64,000 nucleotides of DNA from Pochonia chlamydosporia 170 (Eukaryota; Ascomycota; Sordariomycetes; Hypocreales; Clavicipitaceae): assembly GCF_001653235.2 (NCBI RefSeq), contig NC_035795.1, positions 682,001 through 746,000 of the forward strand. The letters run 5' to 3'. Below, one piece after another: positions 14,106 to 25,949 of the stretch. The notes beneath the pieces were generated by a model. That model did not search any database, was not told the origin of the DNA, and saw only the letters and a program-made list of their open reading frames with translations. The first letter of the stretch is position 1. Each line of letters begins with the position of its first letter. A program made the translations under genes and the position numbers.

Positions 14106-14126
14106 CCATGGCAGATTCTGCCATGG
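14106..14126. repeat. 21-bp perfect palindrome
   Basis: CCATGGCAGA, a single central T, then TCTGCCATGG. The arms are perfect 10-bp inverted copies. It lies in non-coding sequence; no role is known. Confidence 0.85.
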
Positions 14127-15293
14127 GTTGGTTGTGCAAGGATGCCGCTCCCGCCCAATACTGTCGGTGCGTTCGGGACAGTGAAGCGTGGCAGGTCTCC
14201 TACCACCCTTGCTCACACCTTCATGATCTGATTGTTAGTTTGAACCAAGGTGTCCTCCAGGCGCAATTCCACGTCCACATGGGTGCTGTGGTGTGTGGTG
14301 TGTGATGCTCCCATGGCCCACTCAAACGAAGTCTAACAAACAACGAGGGGAAAACCTGCAGCTACTTACAAGTTCGATTTAAAAACGACGTTCAGTTTAT
14401 CATAAAGATCACTAATTTGGGGAGACATGTTTCCAGCCTGGGAAATGGGACTTTGGCAAGCTGTTCGGATGCTTGAATGTACAGCCGCGATCTTCATGAT
14501 ATCTAGTCGTTACAAACCGGAACGCCAGCGACCCGTGGCACAATTGTACCTCGTTACCTTTTCCACTCATCAAACTTCACCAGATACAGGACGGTTGCCA
14601 ATTGCTGCTTTGCACGCCAAAATGCAGGCCACTCATCCTAGACTCGGTGAATGGAACAACAATAAGCACGAACCAAACAGCAAGGGACATGGGTTCAGTC
14701 CTTCCTGGAAGCGAACCAGGGCATCCATGGAGAGTTCATCGGCGACTCCTACTGGTAGTTATCCTCCGAAAGTATCACAAGAGCTTAGGATCTCTTTGGC
14801 TTATTGCGGAGGAGATTGTGGTAACAATCAAGTTTTGTCGTTGAAGCACGCACACCTTTCCCAGTCTGGAGCCACACTCTCAGTCTTCTGAAGCAGTCTG
14901 GTACCTCAGAATATGAACCAGGTCCTCCTCACACCCCTGGCACTAATTCCACTCAATGCCGTTTGAGGTATTCAGATTGCAGGGCCGCATTGTTGGGGGC
15001 CGAACTCTCCTTTCAGTTTCTCAACGGGTGTTTCCGTACCAGTTTACGGCTTGTAGTCCGGTGGTACCATGGTCTGCAACAACAGAACGTGCTCTGCTTG
15101 CCACTTTTCTCGATGGTTCCCAGACCCCAAACGCGAGTCCCATGTAAGTCCGCTGCGAGAATGAGGGACTTCAGTCGTTGCTCTGGCAAGTCTTTTGCTC
15201 CCTTTCGTGCCGTACAGGGATATGTGACGGCTTGCAGAACTAGAGACTCCTTGAATAGCCACGTTAATCACATTTACCTGGCAGCCATTGCCA

Positions 15294-15983
15294 CTACCCA
15301 GTGGTCCAGGTCTCATGCGTTGCGGCATTCTGCATCTTCTGATCTGTAACCATTCGAGCTGCTAACCCAATTGTAGTTACATCGAACTCCCAACCATCGA
15401 AACCCTGCCTCAACAATGGAGTCGATAGGGTGACTGCTATGTGGCAATGGGAAATAGATGTAATCCACGTCCAACTAAATGGCCTAAAAATGCTGCCACC
15501 GACAATCATAACTTCTCTCGAACATCTCCTGTCCATCATACTCGACCACAGCTCGGGCCGACCATAGAAGTTAACATTGGTTAACTTGATCCAACACAAT
15601 GACCCGCTGGCGTATGCGTAACATAGAGCTAACCGGCCCCTTTCTTGCCATCCTTCTGTAGGCATTACACATGTATGGGTTAGATATGATATGGCCTGTT
15701 TCAAGAACAAATCACCTGCTCGGACAGATTTTGCCCCGTCGCTGTCACTCACCGTGCAACGCTTAGCAGATTTGCACAGCTTGAGCCGGAGCAACGCTTG
15801 CCCGCATAGCGAGCACACAGGTACCAATAGAGTATACATCCACTGCAAGTACTCTGGCACATCACCGATGATGAGTTCCGTCAACACGATTGGCAAAAGG
15901 CAAGGCACCATGGCTTTACAAATGCTCGAGATAACCAGCCAAAATAGCCCGAGTTCTGAGCTTTCCTCCTTGGTGTAATGCAA
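15294..15983 (-). other. Unassigned 229-codon ORF, possible relic
   Basis: This is the longest open frame in the 13-kb gene-poor block. It begins with a plausible N-terminus and two hydrophobic stretches (about residues 11-38 and 46-62), followed by a Cys/Lys-rich segment. The rest is not family-like and codon use looks unselected. It sits directly beside the hairpin at 15984-16013, so its start codon abuts the stem. I do not recognise it. It may be chance or the remains of a membrane-protein gene. Confidence 0.15.
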
Positions 15984-16013
15984 AGTCCTGGGGGTTGAGC
16001 AACCCCCAGGACT
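15984..16013. repeat. Perfect hairpin, 14-bp arms, 2-nt loop
   Basis: AGTCCTGGGGGTTG and its exact reverse complement are separated by AG. The G/C-rich arms would form a very stable stem in RNA or cruciform DNA. No T-run follows, and this is a eukaryotic sequence, so it is not called a terminator. Confidence 0.85.
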
Positions 16014-19000
16014 AGGTCCTGAAAAACAACATCAGGCAGTATGTACACATTCATTTACTAGGGGCCTACCCCGTCGGATATGCATGAGCGAGGCTACAAA
16101 TGCCCCAGTTGCTCATCCAGTAACTCACCATCCCCAGTCGACCTGCCCTGTCGTCTCGATGGTGGAAGTGATGATGGGTCTCTCCGGCAAAGCCCCTGAC
16201 ACAGGGCATTTGTTGACCGTTAAGCCACCGTTTTGGCTTCGGTCACCAGGGAAGTAAGACACATGCAGGCAAAGCAGCCGGAACATACGCTGCAACGATG
16301 ATCTCTTTCGTCCCAACTTCATGAAGCTCATGTGTTCAGGGCATTGGACGAGAATCAATGGTGAAGTACCGACCGTCAAGTCTCTCCTCGTTTGGAGAGC
16401 TTGCAGCCTCCGGATTGAATCGGGAATACAAAATGTCTACAAACTAAGAGAAGGAGGTTGACACAAGTGGCGCTTTCGTGTGGAGGTCGGGACAAAGATG
16501 ATCGGGGGACACGGCAAGGATGGCCTCTAGCCGGTCGATACACGAGTTGCCCATCACGGATCTATCTCTCCCGGTTGACACGGACAAGTCCTCATTCATA
16601 TTGAGTAACGGCTGGACGGCTGGATGCTGCGGGCTTTATCTCTACGCTAGATAACAGTGACAGGATGATGACCAAACCTGTTCATCAGCAGATTCATGAC
16701 CAGCTGGCTGATGGATACCTAGTACCTACCATACGGGTGGTACCATACCCCCGAACATGCATTTCGTTCCTTTCTCTTTCGGGTCAAATAGACGAGCTTG
16801 CCATTTTCAGCCACACCTGGCCCAATCCTTCAAGGTACAGAAGTCTGCGTCTGCGCGTCTGGGTCAGTTTGGGTCGCCATGGTCTGAACCATATGGTTTG
16901 TTTTCGCACCACATGCCTGCTGCGGAGCTGGCAAAAACAAGACGCGGGCAAATCGACAGGAAAATGCGGTGCAATACGGAGTACCCATCTAAGCGAAGAA
17001 CAAGATTGGAAGAGAAACACTACACCAGGTCGTCAAATGGTGATCTATCTCAAATGCCCCATCGAGGCTCAAAATAGCACAACTTGGAGTAATGGCAAAG
17101 GACCTTCCTTGACCTTGATGCTGTGGACGGGTCAAGGGACGTTGCAATTGGACAGGGGCGAGGAGGCCATTTTCGGAACGGAAGCTGATTGGCTTTGATT
17201 GACGGTCGTTAGCGAGAGCTGAACATCAACGAAGAGCTTGCAGCACTGTGACTGGTGGAATGAGGCATGCTCCGCTCTCATGTGCAGACTGGTGGGAGTG
17301 CTTGAGTTCATTCCTCTGCCATGGGCGGAAGCTTGCAGATTGCTTGGCCTGCAAGCTCCTTCAGTCGACCACGGCCCTGCACAGTTCCGAGATTCTTGGA
17401 GAAAGAGAGGGGAATGAGCAGAATATGCCTCGTCAATTTGCTGGGGTCTGTTTTGCCGTTCGCGACGGTCGCCTGGAGAATCTGTTGACCCAGCAAGGGG
17501 TATTTCTTTGGTTCTAAACTTTTGTTGCTGATGCTGTCTGCAGGTGGTGCTGCGCTGTGTCTGGAAAGCAGGACAAGGATAGGACGGTACTTGAACCTCT
17601 TCTGTGAGCAGAATGTTCTCTGGCTCGAACGGTTGTCATCTGCCACAACCCAGCACGCCAGAGACGTCAATTGATGACAGAGGGTGCCATTTGACGCCTG
17701 TCCAACAACCAACAACCTCAGCCCTACGTATACGCACTGCAACGCAGGGTCCTCCGGTATAACAGGGCACGGCAGTGTCAAATTCGAATTCACTTTTGCT
17801 GGTGCCTAGAGTCCGTTGTAGCCATCCTGGATCCAGTCCCGAGAGGCTGGGAGCGGCAAGGCGTTGGGGGTTGGTTGGGCGAAGAGACCAGTTGAGAGCC
17901 GTTGGTGCGTGGACGTCGTTTGCTGTGTTGGCTGTCATCAACCACCCTGGCCGCTTGGTAATCGCTGACACACGATCTGGGGTGGATTCAATCAGTCAAA
18001 AAGAAGACGCAGTTGGTCGTTTTTTGCTGCGAAAGCTCTCAAAGATGCACCAAATCGTCGGGACCTGGCCATTATCGGAGCCGAGAGGTCGAAACAAGCT
18101 TTTTGTGGGTGGTTCTGGAAGATCAAGGGAACAGGAATGCCCAGATCGCAGGCCTTTGTGCCACCTGGTCTGGTTCTCTCACCACAGAGGTTGGTCTTGC
18201 GCTATGCCGGCCATGCTGACAAGAGCCTCCAAAGCCGAAACTCTTCACCACTACCAGACCGCCCAAATGGAACCGACATTGCGTCGACGCCCCATCTTCG
18301 ATAGTTTGCTGCAGAGAGCGCCAGCAGGGAGTTGCTTAGCAAGCTCTAAGTAGCCACAACCTGGAAACCGACTCCCAGTCTCGCTTCTGTGTCTGACAAA
18401 CACGACGGTCAGTGGTTAGTCAGTTTTGTTATCGCCCTCCTGAGTACCTCAGTTACGCAGATGGCAGACACGGGCTGTTTTGTCATCCACTTTGTCAAGG
18501 CGGCTGCCTGAATCAATGTTGGCGCCGAAACAGGATCTGACTTGCAAAAAATGCAAAGATTACACACGCCATGCCCATTGCCATGCCCCTCCCCCGGAAA
18601 CTGCACCCGGTGATGCTGGTCATCGTGATTGACGACGCAAGTATAACGGCAGTGAAGCTCCGCAACAGCTTTAGCGGCAGAGAAGAACCAAACTGCCATG
18701 TCCTCTATGGTCCAGCAATCAAAATTGCCACGAGGGCATCGCGTAGGCCGCCCCCACCGTTCTCGTCATCGTGCTTGTGCACCAGAACAAGGCGAAGAGA
18801 AATTTGGGGGCTGCTTGATCTCTTGCCTCGCCCTCAGCCTTGTGGGAGGATGTAACTCACCAGTGTATCATCCGACCAGCGAACACACAGCTCCGTGGTT
18901 TCCGGAGCTGAATGGCATTGCCAGCCACGAAGCCCGGGCAGCATAGAACACTTCAAATGAACAATAGTGTTCCTCGGGCTTCACAACGGACTTCACGGCG

Positions 19001-21440
19001 GGACCAGTTGACTCTCGAACCATGATGCAAGGTTGATCAGGCAAATATGCAACTTTTCCCTGCTGTGAAGCACGTGGCGCGGTTGCGTTGCGTATGATAC
19101 TGCGTCACCGGCTAAGTTGGTAAGTTGGATGGGGGTGGTCGAGAACTCAAGCTTATTCGCTTGTTCCTTGGTCTATATCGCGGGCCATAAAAGTTACCAT
19201 GTGCATTCAATATGCCCTCCTTGTAAAGGGGGGCGTGTCTTATCAAATCCATGCTGGAAACGAACGTGCGGCCACGGAGTTACTGTACAGCTTCATCCTC
19301 ATACCTTGCCTGGGCGAACTTTTGGGGAAATTGCCTATGAATCATAACTTGTATATGCCATGTAGCGGTACTTTGCGTCCGAGAGTTGTCCTGTCTAAGG
19401 CTTGGCATGTGAAGAACAACATGCGCATCGGCACGGCACGGCACGTATTCAATACGTTTGTATGGTATGGAGACACTTCTCCGCGAGTTCATCTGAGCCC
19501 ATCGTCCATCGAAATTTCAAACGTGTAATCGCACCCAGCACCAAGCCCAAACCAAACGGGCCTACTCGTAAACCTGTACCCTTTTCTCTCCCCAGTGCAG
19601 TCCGTTCGGAACGCCCTCGTGAGCGAATGCAACCCAACCCACCTGCAATGCAATCCACTTCCAAATGCCGCTTTTGTCGGGGCGCATTCTTCTGCGTAGA
19701 AAAATTGCACATAGTTCTACGGTGATACATGCAATGCAACGCTGTCATGTGGTCACTGCTTCGACTTGCACACGGACTTGGGGCTTCGCTTCACGAATGT
19801 CCCTTTTTTTTCCCTCCCTCGCAGTCGTGATGTGTAAGTGGATGGTGGTGGAGGGGGTGTACGGCTCAACCCCACGTACTCCGTGTGTTGACAACGCGCA
19901 TGTAGTTTACTTTTGCCAAGGCTCGTGTCTGTCAATATTTGGCGTTTGGGAAAATGTGCTCGTGAGCCCGGTTTGGTGGCGTTGTGTTATTGCGTTTTTT
20001 TATCTCGTTTTTTGGAAGTGTTGCGAAGTGTAGGGTAGTGGGGTTCGATTACGTTTATACTGTTGGATGAGCTGGTGAAGAGGGGGGTATTGAGGGTTCT
20101 GGCTTGGGTGTAGATGATGTGTTGGTGTATTCTATTGTTTTGGTAATTGGTTAGGGGAGCGGAAATACTGATGTGAAGTGATTTGTGTCGTCTGCTTTCC
20201 GTAGTTCACTGAAGAGGCTGAAGGCATCACTGTTTTCTCGATAGAAGCAGGTTACTGCTGTTCTTGAAGCCTAGTTTTTTTCTGTTTGTCTGGAATGCAA
20301 GTACATTCCTGGTTTGGGTTGATGACAATCTGGGTACATTGCTGTCTGTTGAATTATATATACTCATGGAAGTTACGTATTTACCGTAATGAGCTCAATT
20401 ACATATTGTCGTGATGAAGCTGAAGTTCAACGAATCGCACTTACCCTGTATTTTAGCTGAATATGCTCAGTATTCCACTCTCTTAAAACTTTTAGGGCTG
20501 GTCATCGGTTAGGTACGGCAAGTGGCTCTCAATGTATCATGGGAGGTGAATTTGGACTATGCCATGTATATATGCATCTCAGAGTTGGATCTGCCCAGAG
20601 TCATCACAGAGCCATGCTTGCATTTGAGGATTGTCTTTCGATGTCTCTTGTACAGAAGAAATGGACCGTTCATCCTATACCATCGCTGTGATAGCAAACT
20701 TGATAGTTGACTACTGTGAAGCTTCGTCAAGACGGCAAAGATGACAATCTCTGTACAGAGGTAGACGCTGACTTCGCGGCATATCCAGTTGAGCGTTCCC
20801 CAAAGAGTCTCTCGATGATGGTTTATACAGGTACTCTCCCCTTCGGAGCTATACTGAGACGTCTGGTGAGCCTGGGAGCTGTAAACACCATGTAGGTTAT
20901 AAATTGTCGGAAACTGACCGCCAAGCCTGTGACATAACCAACACCCCAGCTACTCGAACACAAACATGTAATGCCACTTGTAAAATCTGGAGTCGTCCAG
21001 GCGCCCTGTGCACATCTAGTGAAGCAAAGATAAGACCGCCGGTAAGCGTCGAATGACCACAAGTCACAGTATCAGATACCCAAGACCAGATGATGACAAA
21101 GCTTCATAAATATTTGCAATTTAGACGAGAAATAGTTTCAGAGTAGGTACTGCCCCGAGCACCTCGCTACAACTAAATTAAGAAACCACTAGCGCCGTGT
21201 TCGAACAATGCATTTCAAAAATGGTATGAACAAAGAAGATTGTTACGGTGTAATGCCGTAACATGGGTCGAATGATCCGATAAAAGCCGTTGCTCCTCCA
21301 CCGGCGATGTCGTCCCCGTGAATTTTAATTGCCCAGTGCCTTCCGTGGGCGGTATGGAGCAGATGTATATCTGGGCACATTGACCTATGACTTGGCCTTG
21401 GTGATGGCCGTTTTATGGCCGACGTTCGTCGATGGTTTGC

Positions 21441-21990
21441 TTAGGCGAACATGCGGGATAGAGCTTCGAATACTAGACCGCCGAAGACGACGAAACCAAG
21501 GAGAACTGTGAATGTTAGCTTGGCTAACTGTAATGGTGCGATTGAAGTGTTTGACGGGCCAAAAGTCCGGCTCTTCTTTACAGAAATGCGCCATTACAGT
21601 GCGTGACGTGATGATTCTGTAGAATATGCACAGAAGGAATAGCAGGCGCAACACCACTCGGCGCATATGTAGGGGGCCATATTAAGGACACCACTGCAAA
21701 TGGCCCCGAACAACTCCACTCCGGACAATCCTCATGGAAACAAAATACAACGCAGAAGGACTAACCAATCCAAACAGGCGAAATAGGAGACTTGGGCGTC
21801 TCCTTGGTCCTCTTCTTAATCTGGTCGTCCGACTTGCCCATACGAGACTCCTGCTCCTTGGCGAACTTTGCGTTTCGGCGGCGCTGCTCAAGAGTTTGGG
21901 CCTGGAAAGAAACAATCAGTTAGTATTCGATTATAATGCGCAAACCGAAGAGAGATTAATCAGTGGCAATTGACTGCGCTAACTCACCAT
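21441..21990 (-). CDS. YSY6: Stress-associated ER protein, RAMP4/SERP1/Ysy6 family
   Basis: Three exons, 21988-21990, 21766-21901 and 21441-21505, encode a 67-residue tail-anchored protein. The first exon is only the ATG. Intron 1 (86 nt) runs from GTGAGT through ACTAAC to TTCCAG; intron 2 (260 nt) from GTTAGT through GCTAAC to TTCACAG. Exon phases are 0 and 1 and close exactly. The sequence has the family hallmarks: N-terminal AQTLEQRRRNAKFAKEQ, then a basic TKETPKSP stretch, then a single C-terminal membrane segment (VLLGFVVFGGLVFEAL) with a very short lumenal tail. Members bind the Sec61 translocon and protect membrane proteins during ER stress. The length equals the usual 65-70 residues. 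None of the exons is long enough to stand out as an ORF. The gene is head-to-head with the mitochondrial protein gene at 22573. Confidence 0.92.
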
Positions 21991-22572
21991 TGTGCTGGAT
22001 ATTGTATATCGTAACTAGGGAGAGATGTGGGAGTGATGCGGCGGGGAGACTTGCAAGCAATCAATTAAATGCAGCAAGTTCAAGACACTTTTATAATTGG
22101 ATTCCCAATGATGTACACGCCAAAAGTGCAACGTTTTCACAGAAGATTGCAGAAGGCGACAGATGCGAACAAGTGTGCTGGTTCTTCGTAAAGTGGGTGG
22201 ATGAAGATGAAAGAAATGTCGAGGTGAACCGTGTCCTGTCCTTGTCGTGTCCGTGTCTGCGCTGGTCTGGATCAATTCCAAAGTTTGGGACATGTGTCGT
22301 CAAGGAGCCACCATTCGAAAGGGACAAGTTGACCAATTGGCTGCTTGGCCCTGGGCTCCCTTGTCTCAGCACGCGCCACGGGCATAGTGTGGCTTGCACG
22401 GAGGGAATGCGGGGAATTGAGGCGCCTTGCCTGTTCTCCGGCGGGCACCGCCACACTCTGTTTCCCTGTTGGATGGAGCTTCAGTCAGCGCAAAGCTTGG
22501 ATACATTTTGGTGTCAACATCGAAGAAGCAGTGTTTGCCGCATTGCATTGCCGCGCGGTACGAGGAGATACC
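21991..22572. promoter_or_regulatory. Shared promoter between RAMP4 and mitochondrial protein genes
   Basis: A 582-bp gap between divergent start codons. A 333-codon plus-strand frame crosses it, but only its far end (the second exon of the gene at 22573) is protein-like, so that frame is mostly chance. The stretch presumably holds both promoters and 5' leaders. No specific factor site is claimed. Confidence 0.5.
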
Positions 22573-23059
22573 ATGGTGCTTCGAAGAATATCCAGACCGG
22601 TCGCGATGACTGTGTCGCGGCGGTTACCATCCTTGGCCAGATCAACGAGGCGGTCGTTTGCGACGAAAAAGGAGCCTGGCCCAACTGTTCGTTTTCGAAG
22701 CCATGGGGTAACATGGATAATTGCTTACACTTCGAATTGCAGTCTCAGTTTTACAAGACTTTTACACGACCGATTGCGAAAGTTCTTGTCGTTGCCGTCT
22801 TCACATATCAGTTCGTATACTGGGGATGGGTGAAACTCGAAGCTGACGAACACCAAGAAAACACTGATGGTATGAGTACTATGCCTGTCGTGTCGCCCGG
22901 GCTCCTTGAATGTCCGAAGTGCAAAAAGGAATCTGACAAGACACAGCCGAGATTGCCGACTTAGAAGCAAAAGTTACCGCATTGGATAAAGCACGCAAAG
23001 CAGAGATTGAGGCCAAGGAGCAGGAGAAGGAGAAGCCGAAGAAGAAGGGTTGGTGGTGA
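22573..23059 (+). CDS. Small mitochondrial inner-membrane-type protein
   Basis: Three exons. Exon 2 is 22743-22869 and exon 3 is 22947-23059; the 77-nt intron between them runs from GTATGA through CTGAC to ACACAG in phase 1. Exon 1 starts at 22573 and ends at 22686 (GTTCGT donor, 56-nt intron) or 22707 (GTAACA donor, only 35 nt); both are in phase 0, giving 117 or 124 residues. I favour the longer intron because 35 nt is below the usual fungal minimum. The N-terminus is rich in Arg/Ser with a RRSFATKK boundary, a typical matrix-targeting peptide. Next come a membrane segment (about VLVVAVFTYQFVYWGW), an acidic coiled coil, and a basic KPKKKGWW tail. I do not know a named function; the layout suggests a single-pass inner-membrane protein. 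Confidence 0.78.
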
Positions 23060-23319
23060 TGATGCGATAGGCGGCTGAGGACTTTATTATACCCCATACG
23101 CGAGGCGATACGCATGCGTAAGACGAAACGAAAACAAAAGCAACTTGATGTTGGAGGACGTGAGCTGCGGATGGATCTGTGTACCAACATTTCATAACAT
23201 CTGTTGTACAATATAATGTGGAATATTCATACGACAAATTACTGCTCATATGTCATTAGGTCTCGTCCAGTCGATCGGCAACTCACTGCACCATCACCAC
23301 ATCATCGCTATATTAATGT

Positions 23320-25884
23320 TCATTCCCTCACCACAATCGACCCAGTCAACCGAATATCACGACTGCTAGCTCCCACAAACACCTTGTACTCGCCATCCTG
23401 CACCACCCACTTCTGCTGCCCGACATCCCACTCACTCAAATCCCGTCTCGTCAGGCCAAACTCCACGCTGGCCGACTGCCCCGGCGCAAGCTTCACCTTC
23501 TCAAACCCACGAAGCTGCTTCACCGGCGCGCCAGGAATACCCACGTACAGCTGGGCAACTTCTTCTCCGGCCACAGGGCCAGTATTACGAACTGTAGCCT
23601 TCACCGTGGCGACATTCTCCCACAAATTGGTTGCATTCCCAGCGGACTTGCATAGCCCTTTGTCCTGGGACAGCTGAATGCCTCCATACGAGAAGGAGGT
23701 ATAGCTCAGTCCATATCCGAATTCGTACCGTGGCGCGATATTCTTCTGATCAAATGCCCTGTAGTCGAGGTACACGCCCTCGGTGTAGTCGCACTGCGGA
23801 GTGGTAGTGTTGCTTGGCCCACGCCCACATGGCTTATACACAGAATAATCCGACTCGTTCTTGGCCAGCGTATACGGTAATTTACCCGAGAAATTGGCCT
23901 CTCCGTACAGCAACTTGACGAGTGCGGCACCGCTATCCTGTCCAGGGAGATGGGCAATGATGGTGGCTGTCACGTTCGGATGCTCAATCCACTGGTCGAC
24001 GAGACGGATGCCAGCTGCGTGAATGACAACGATGGTGTTGGCACACTTGGAAGCCACATTCTTGACGAGCGTATCGCTAAAGACGTCGTGGAGGCCGTCT
24101 CGGTCCCAGCCTTCTGTGGCAATCGCATTGATGAAGACGAGGCATGCTTCGCTGGCGCCGTTCACGTCAGGGTTGTTAGATGTGAGATCCCAATTCACCC
24201 ATGTGTTGTCCTTTCTTGCTCTTTGTTGAATGGCGCTCAGGGGCTACACAATGTCAGCTACACTTTGGTCGTCACCTCGACACCTTGAACTTAGATGGAC
24301 TCACGTCGATGATGTATGCTGGAGCATTCGATCCTGCTCGGCCCCCAGACACAATTGTTCCTCCTCGCGCAGCCTGATCGAAGTGGTACTCTTTACCGAG
24401 AACAGCCTGCCCCATCTCCTTGGACGAGTAGTACCCCAGCTGAAAAAGGACATCTGTGTTCTTCGTAGCGGGAACCGTGGCATCGTACCCATACACGGAC
24501 ACCATTCTCAGCGGCTTCTTAAAAGGCAGCGTGTGATTCTCATTCTTGACAAGCACATGTCCCGAAATAGCGCCCTCCAAAAGAACAGGCTTTGATCGCG
24601 GGTCACGAGCATCGATCGGCTCATGAGGCTCAGTGAGATTCTTCATCCCGATCCCAGGGACAGGAAAGCTCTTGTCTTGACCGACGAGATACCACGCCGC
24701 GAGAATTCTACGCCAGTCAGCTCCACTCCCTTGAACCGCATTCAGATCCGGGCCAAGACAAACCTCGTCGCCATATCAGTCACTCTCGCCTCTTTGACTG
24801 TCCCATTGCGCACCGCCTCCGTGAGATTATTACCCCACGAACCGCCAAGGGGCATAAGCATATCCAGTCCAGCATTAGCGCTATTCAAATTGTGCTGCGC
24901 GTTCCAGTCGAGCATGACGAATCCCTCGTACCCTAACTCGCCCTTGAGAACACCATTCATGAGCTTGCTGTTCTCGCATCCGTACGTATTGTTGATCCGG
25001 TTGTAGGAGCACATGATGGAAGCGGCGCCGGCTTTGACACCGTCCATAAAGGGCCAGAGATAGTACTCGTGGAGGGTCTTGTCGTCAATGTTGGATGAGG
25101 CTGCTTCTACACCAAAGTAGGGGCGTCGATAGGTTTCTTGCTCATTTGCGATGTAGTGCTAGGCATGTTAGCTGTGAATTGTGAATTATCCCGCGTGATG
25201 TACCTTTAAGTTTGCCATGACTCCGGCTTCTTGCATGCCGGTGATGGTCTCGGCGTTCAACGCGCCTGAAAGATAGGGATCAACCGAGAAACCTTCCCAG
25301 TTTCGCCCACCGAGAGGTGTTCTGCCCAGGGGGCCGGCATTTGGACCAAGGGCAATATTCACTGAATGTATTAGCAACATGGCAGAGATAAGGTATTTCT
25401 AGTAAAAATAAGTGTCGGTTGGCAGACTTACCTCCCTTGGCCTTGAACTCTCTTGCCATCCACAGGCCACGTTCATATGTGAGATTCTTATCCCAACTGG
25501 CGCCGACGTGAAGCCCTGATGCCCACGAGCTCACCATGTCGGTAGCCCTGACGCCGTTTCCAGCGTCCATGAGACACAGTCCATGCCAATTGAGCCGTGG
25601 GATAGACCCCGTATTACCAGCACAGGTGTTGCTTTTGTCTGTGAATCCACGCGTGATGTTGACCTTTTCTTCTAGTGTCATCTGCGCGACAAAGGCGCGA
25701 GCTTGAGTGTATGCCTCAGCCCATTTCCCCTGACCATTTCCTTGGGCTACAACGAGTTAATTGACATTCAAGTAAGGGAGACAGTACATGTCAGTGGAAC
25801 AAACTCACGCGTTGGATATACATCTGGCGAAACAGCCAAAGCAGCTGCCCCCAGCGGCGCAAGCCCAAACAAAACAGATCGCAT
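23320..25884 (-). CDS. Secreted beta-glucosidase, glycoside hydrolase family 3
   Basis: Six exons: 25809-25884, 25432-25746, 25204-25361, 24764-25158, 24305-24707, 23320-24243. They encode 756 residues, and all five introns (45-70 nt) have GT/AG ends and matching phases. A signal peptide ([17 protein letters not shown]) leads into the GH3 N-terminal barrel, with the conserved KH pair at residues 183-184 and the nucleophile Asp at about 267 in [11 protein letters not shown]. The C-terminal sandwich follows, with a candidate acid/base Glu at about 493 in [10 protein letters not shown]. The last ~100 residues form the fibronectin III-like domain. The enzyme should release glucose from cellobiose and other beta-glucosides outside the cell, in plant cell-wall or glucan breakdown. 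Several N-glycosylation sequons are present. A cluster of CreA-type motifs lies upstream. Family is certain; exact substrate preference is not. Confidence 0.95.
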
Positions 25885-25949
25885 CTCGACAACAGGTATA
25901 AAATTCCGTCAATGCCGCAAAACGGAAGCACGCAAACAGATGAAAGAAT

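Larger units (their letters stand above)
8460..21440. other. Gene-poor block, about 13 kb
   Basis: No ORF here can be supported as a gene. All ORFs are short, overlap on both strands and lack recognisable motifs. The longest is a 229-codon minus-strand ORF at 15294-15983. Structural items seen are a 14-bp-arm hairpin at 15984-16013 and a 21-bp palindrome at 14106-14126. Base composition by eye is not extremely AT-rich, so this is not an obvious heavily RIP-mutated island. The first few hundred bases are the 5' flank of the bZIP gene. Very short spliced genes, like the RAMP4 gene just to the right, could be missed. Confidence 0.5.

Noticed and set aside
20041..20060. GGTTCGATTAC resembling a tRNA B box
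   Set aside because: No A box or pairing acceptor arm at the required spacing.
8460..21440. RIP-mutated transposon island
   Set aside because: By eye the sequence is not strongly AT-biased and no repeat ends are visible; window-wise RIP indices would be needed to revive the idea.
21963..22964. 333-codon plus-strand ORF
   Set aside because: Only its last third (from 22743) is protein-like, and that is exon 2 of the mitochondrial protein gene. The rest overlaps a divergent promoter and has no family features.
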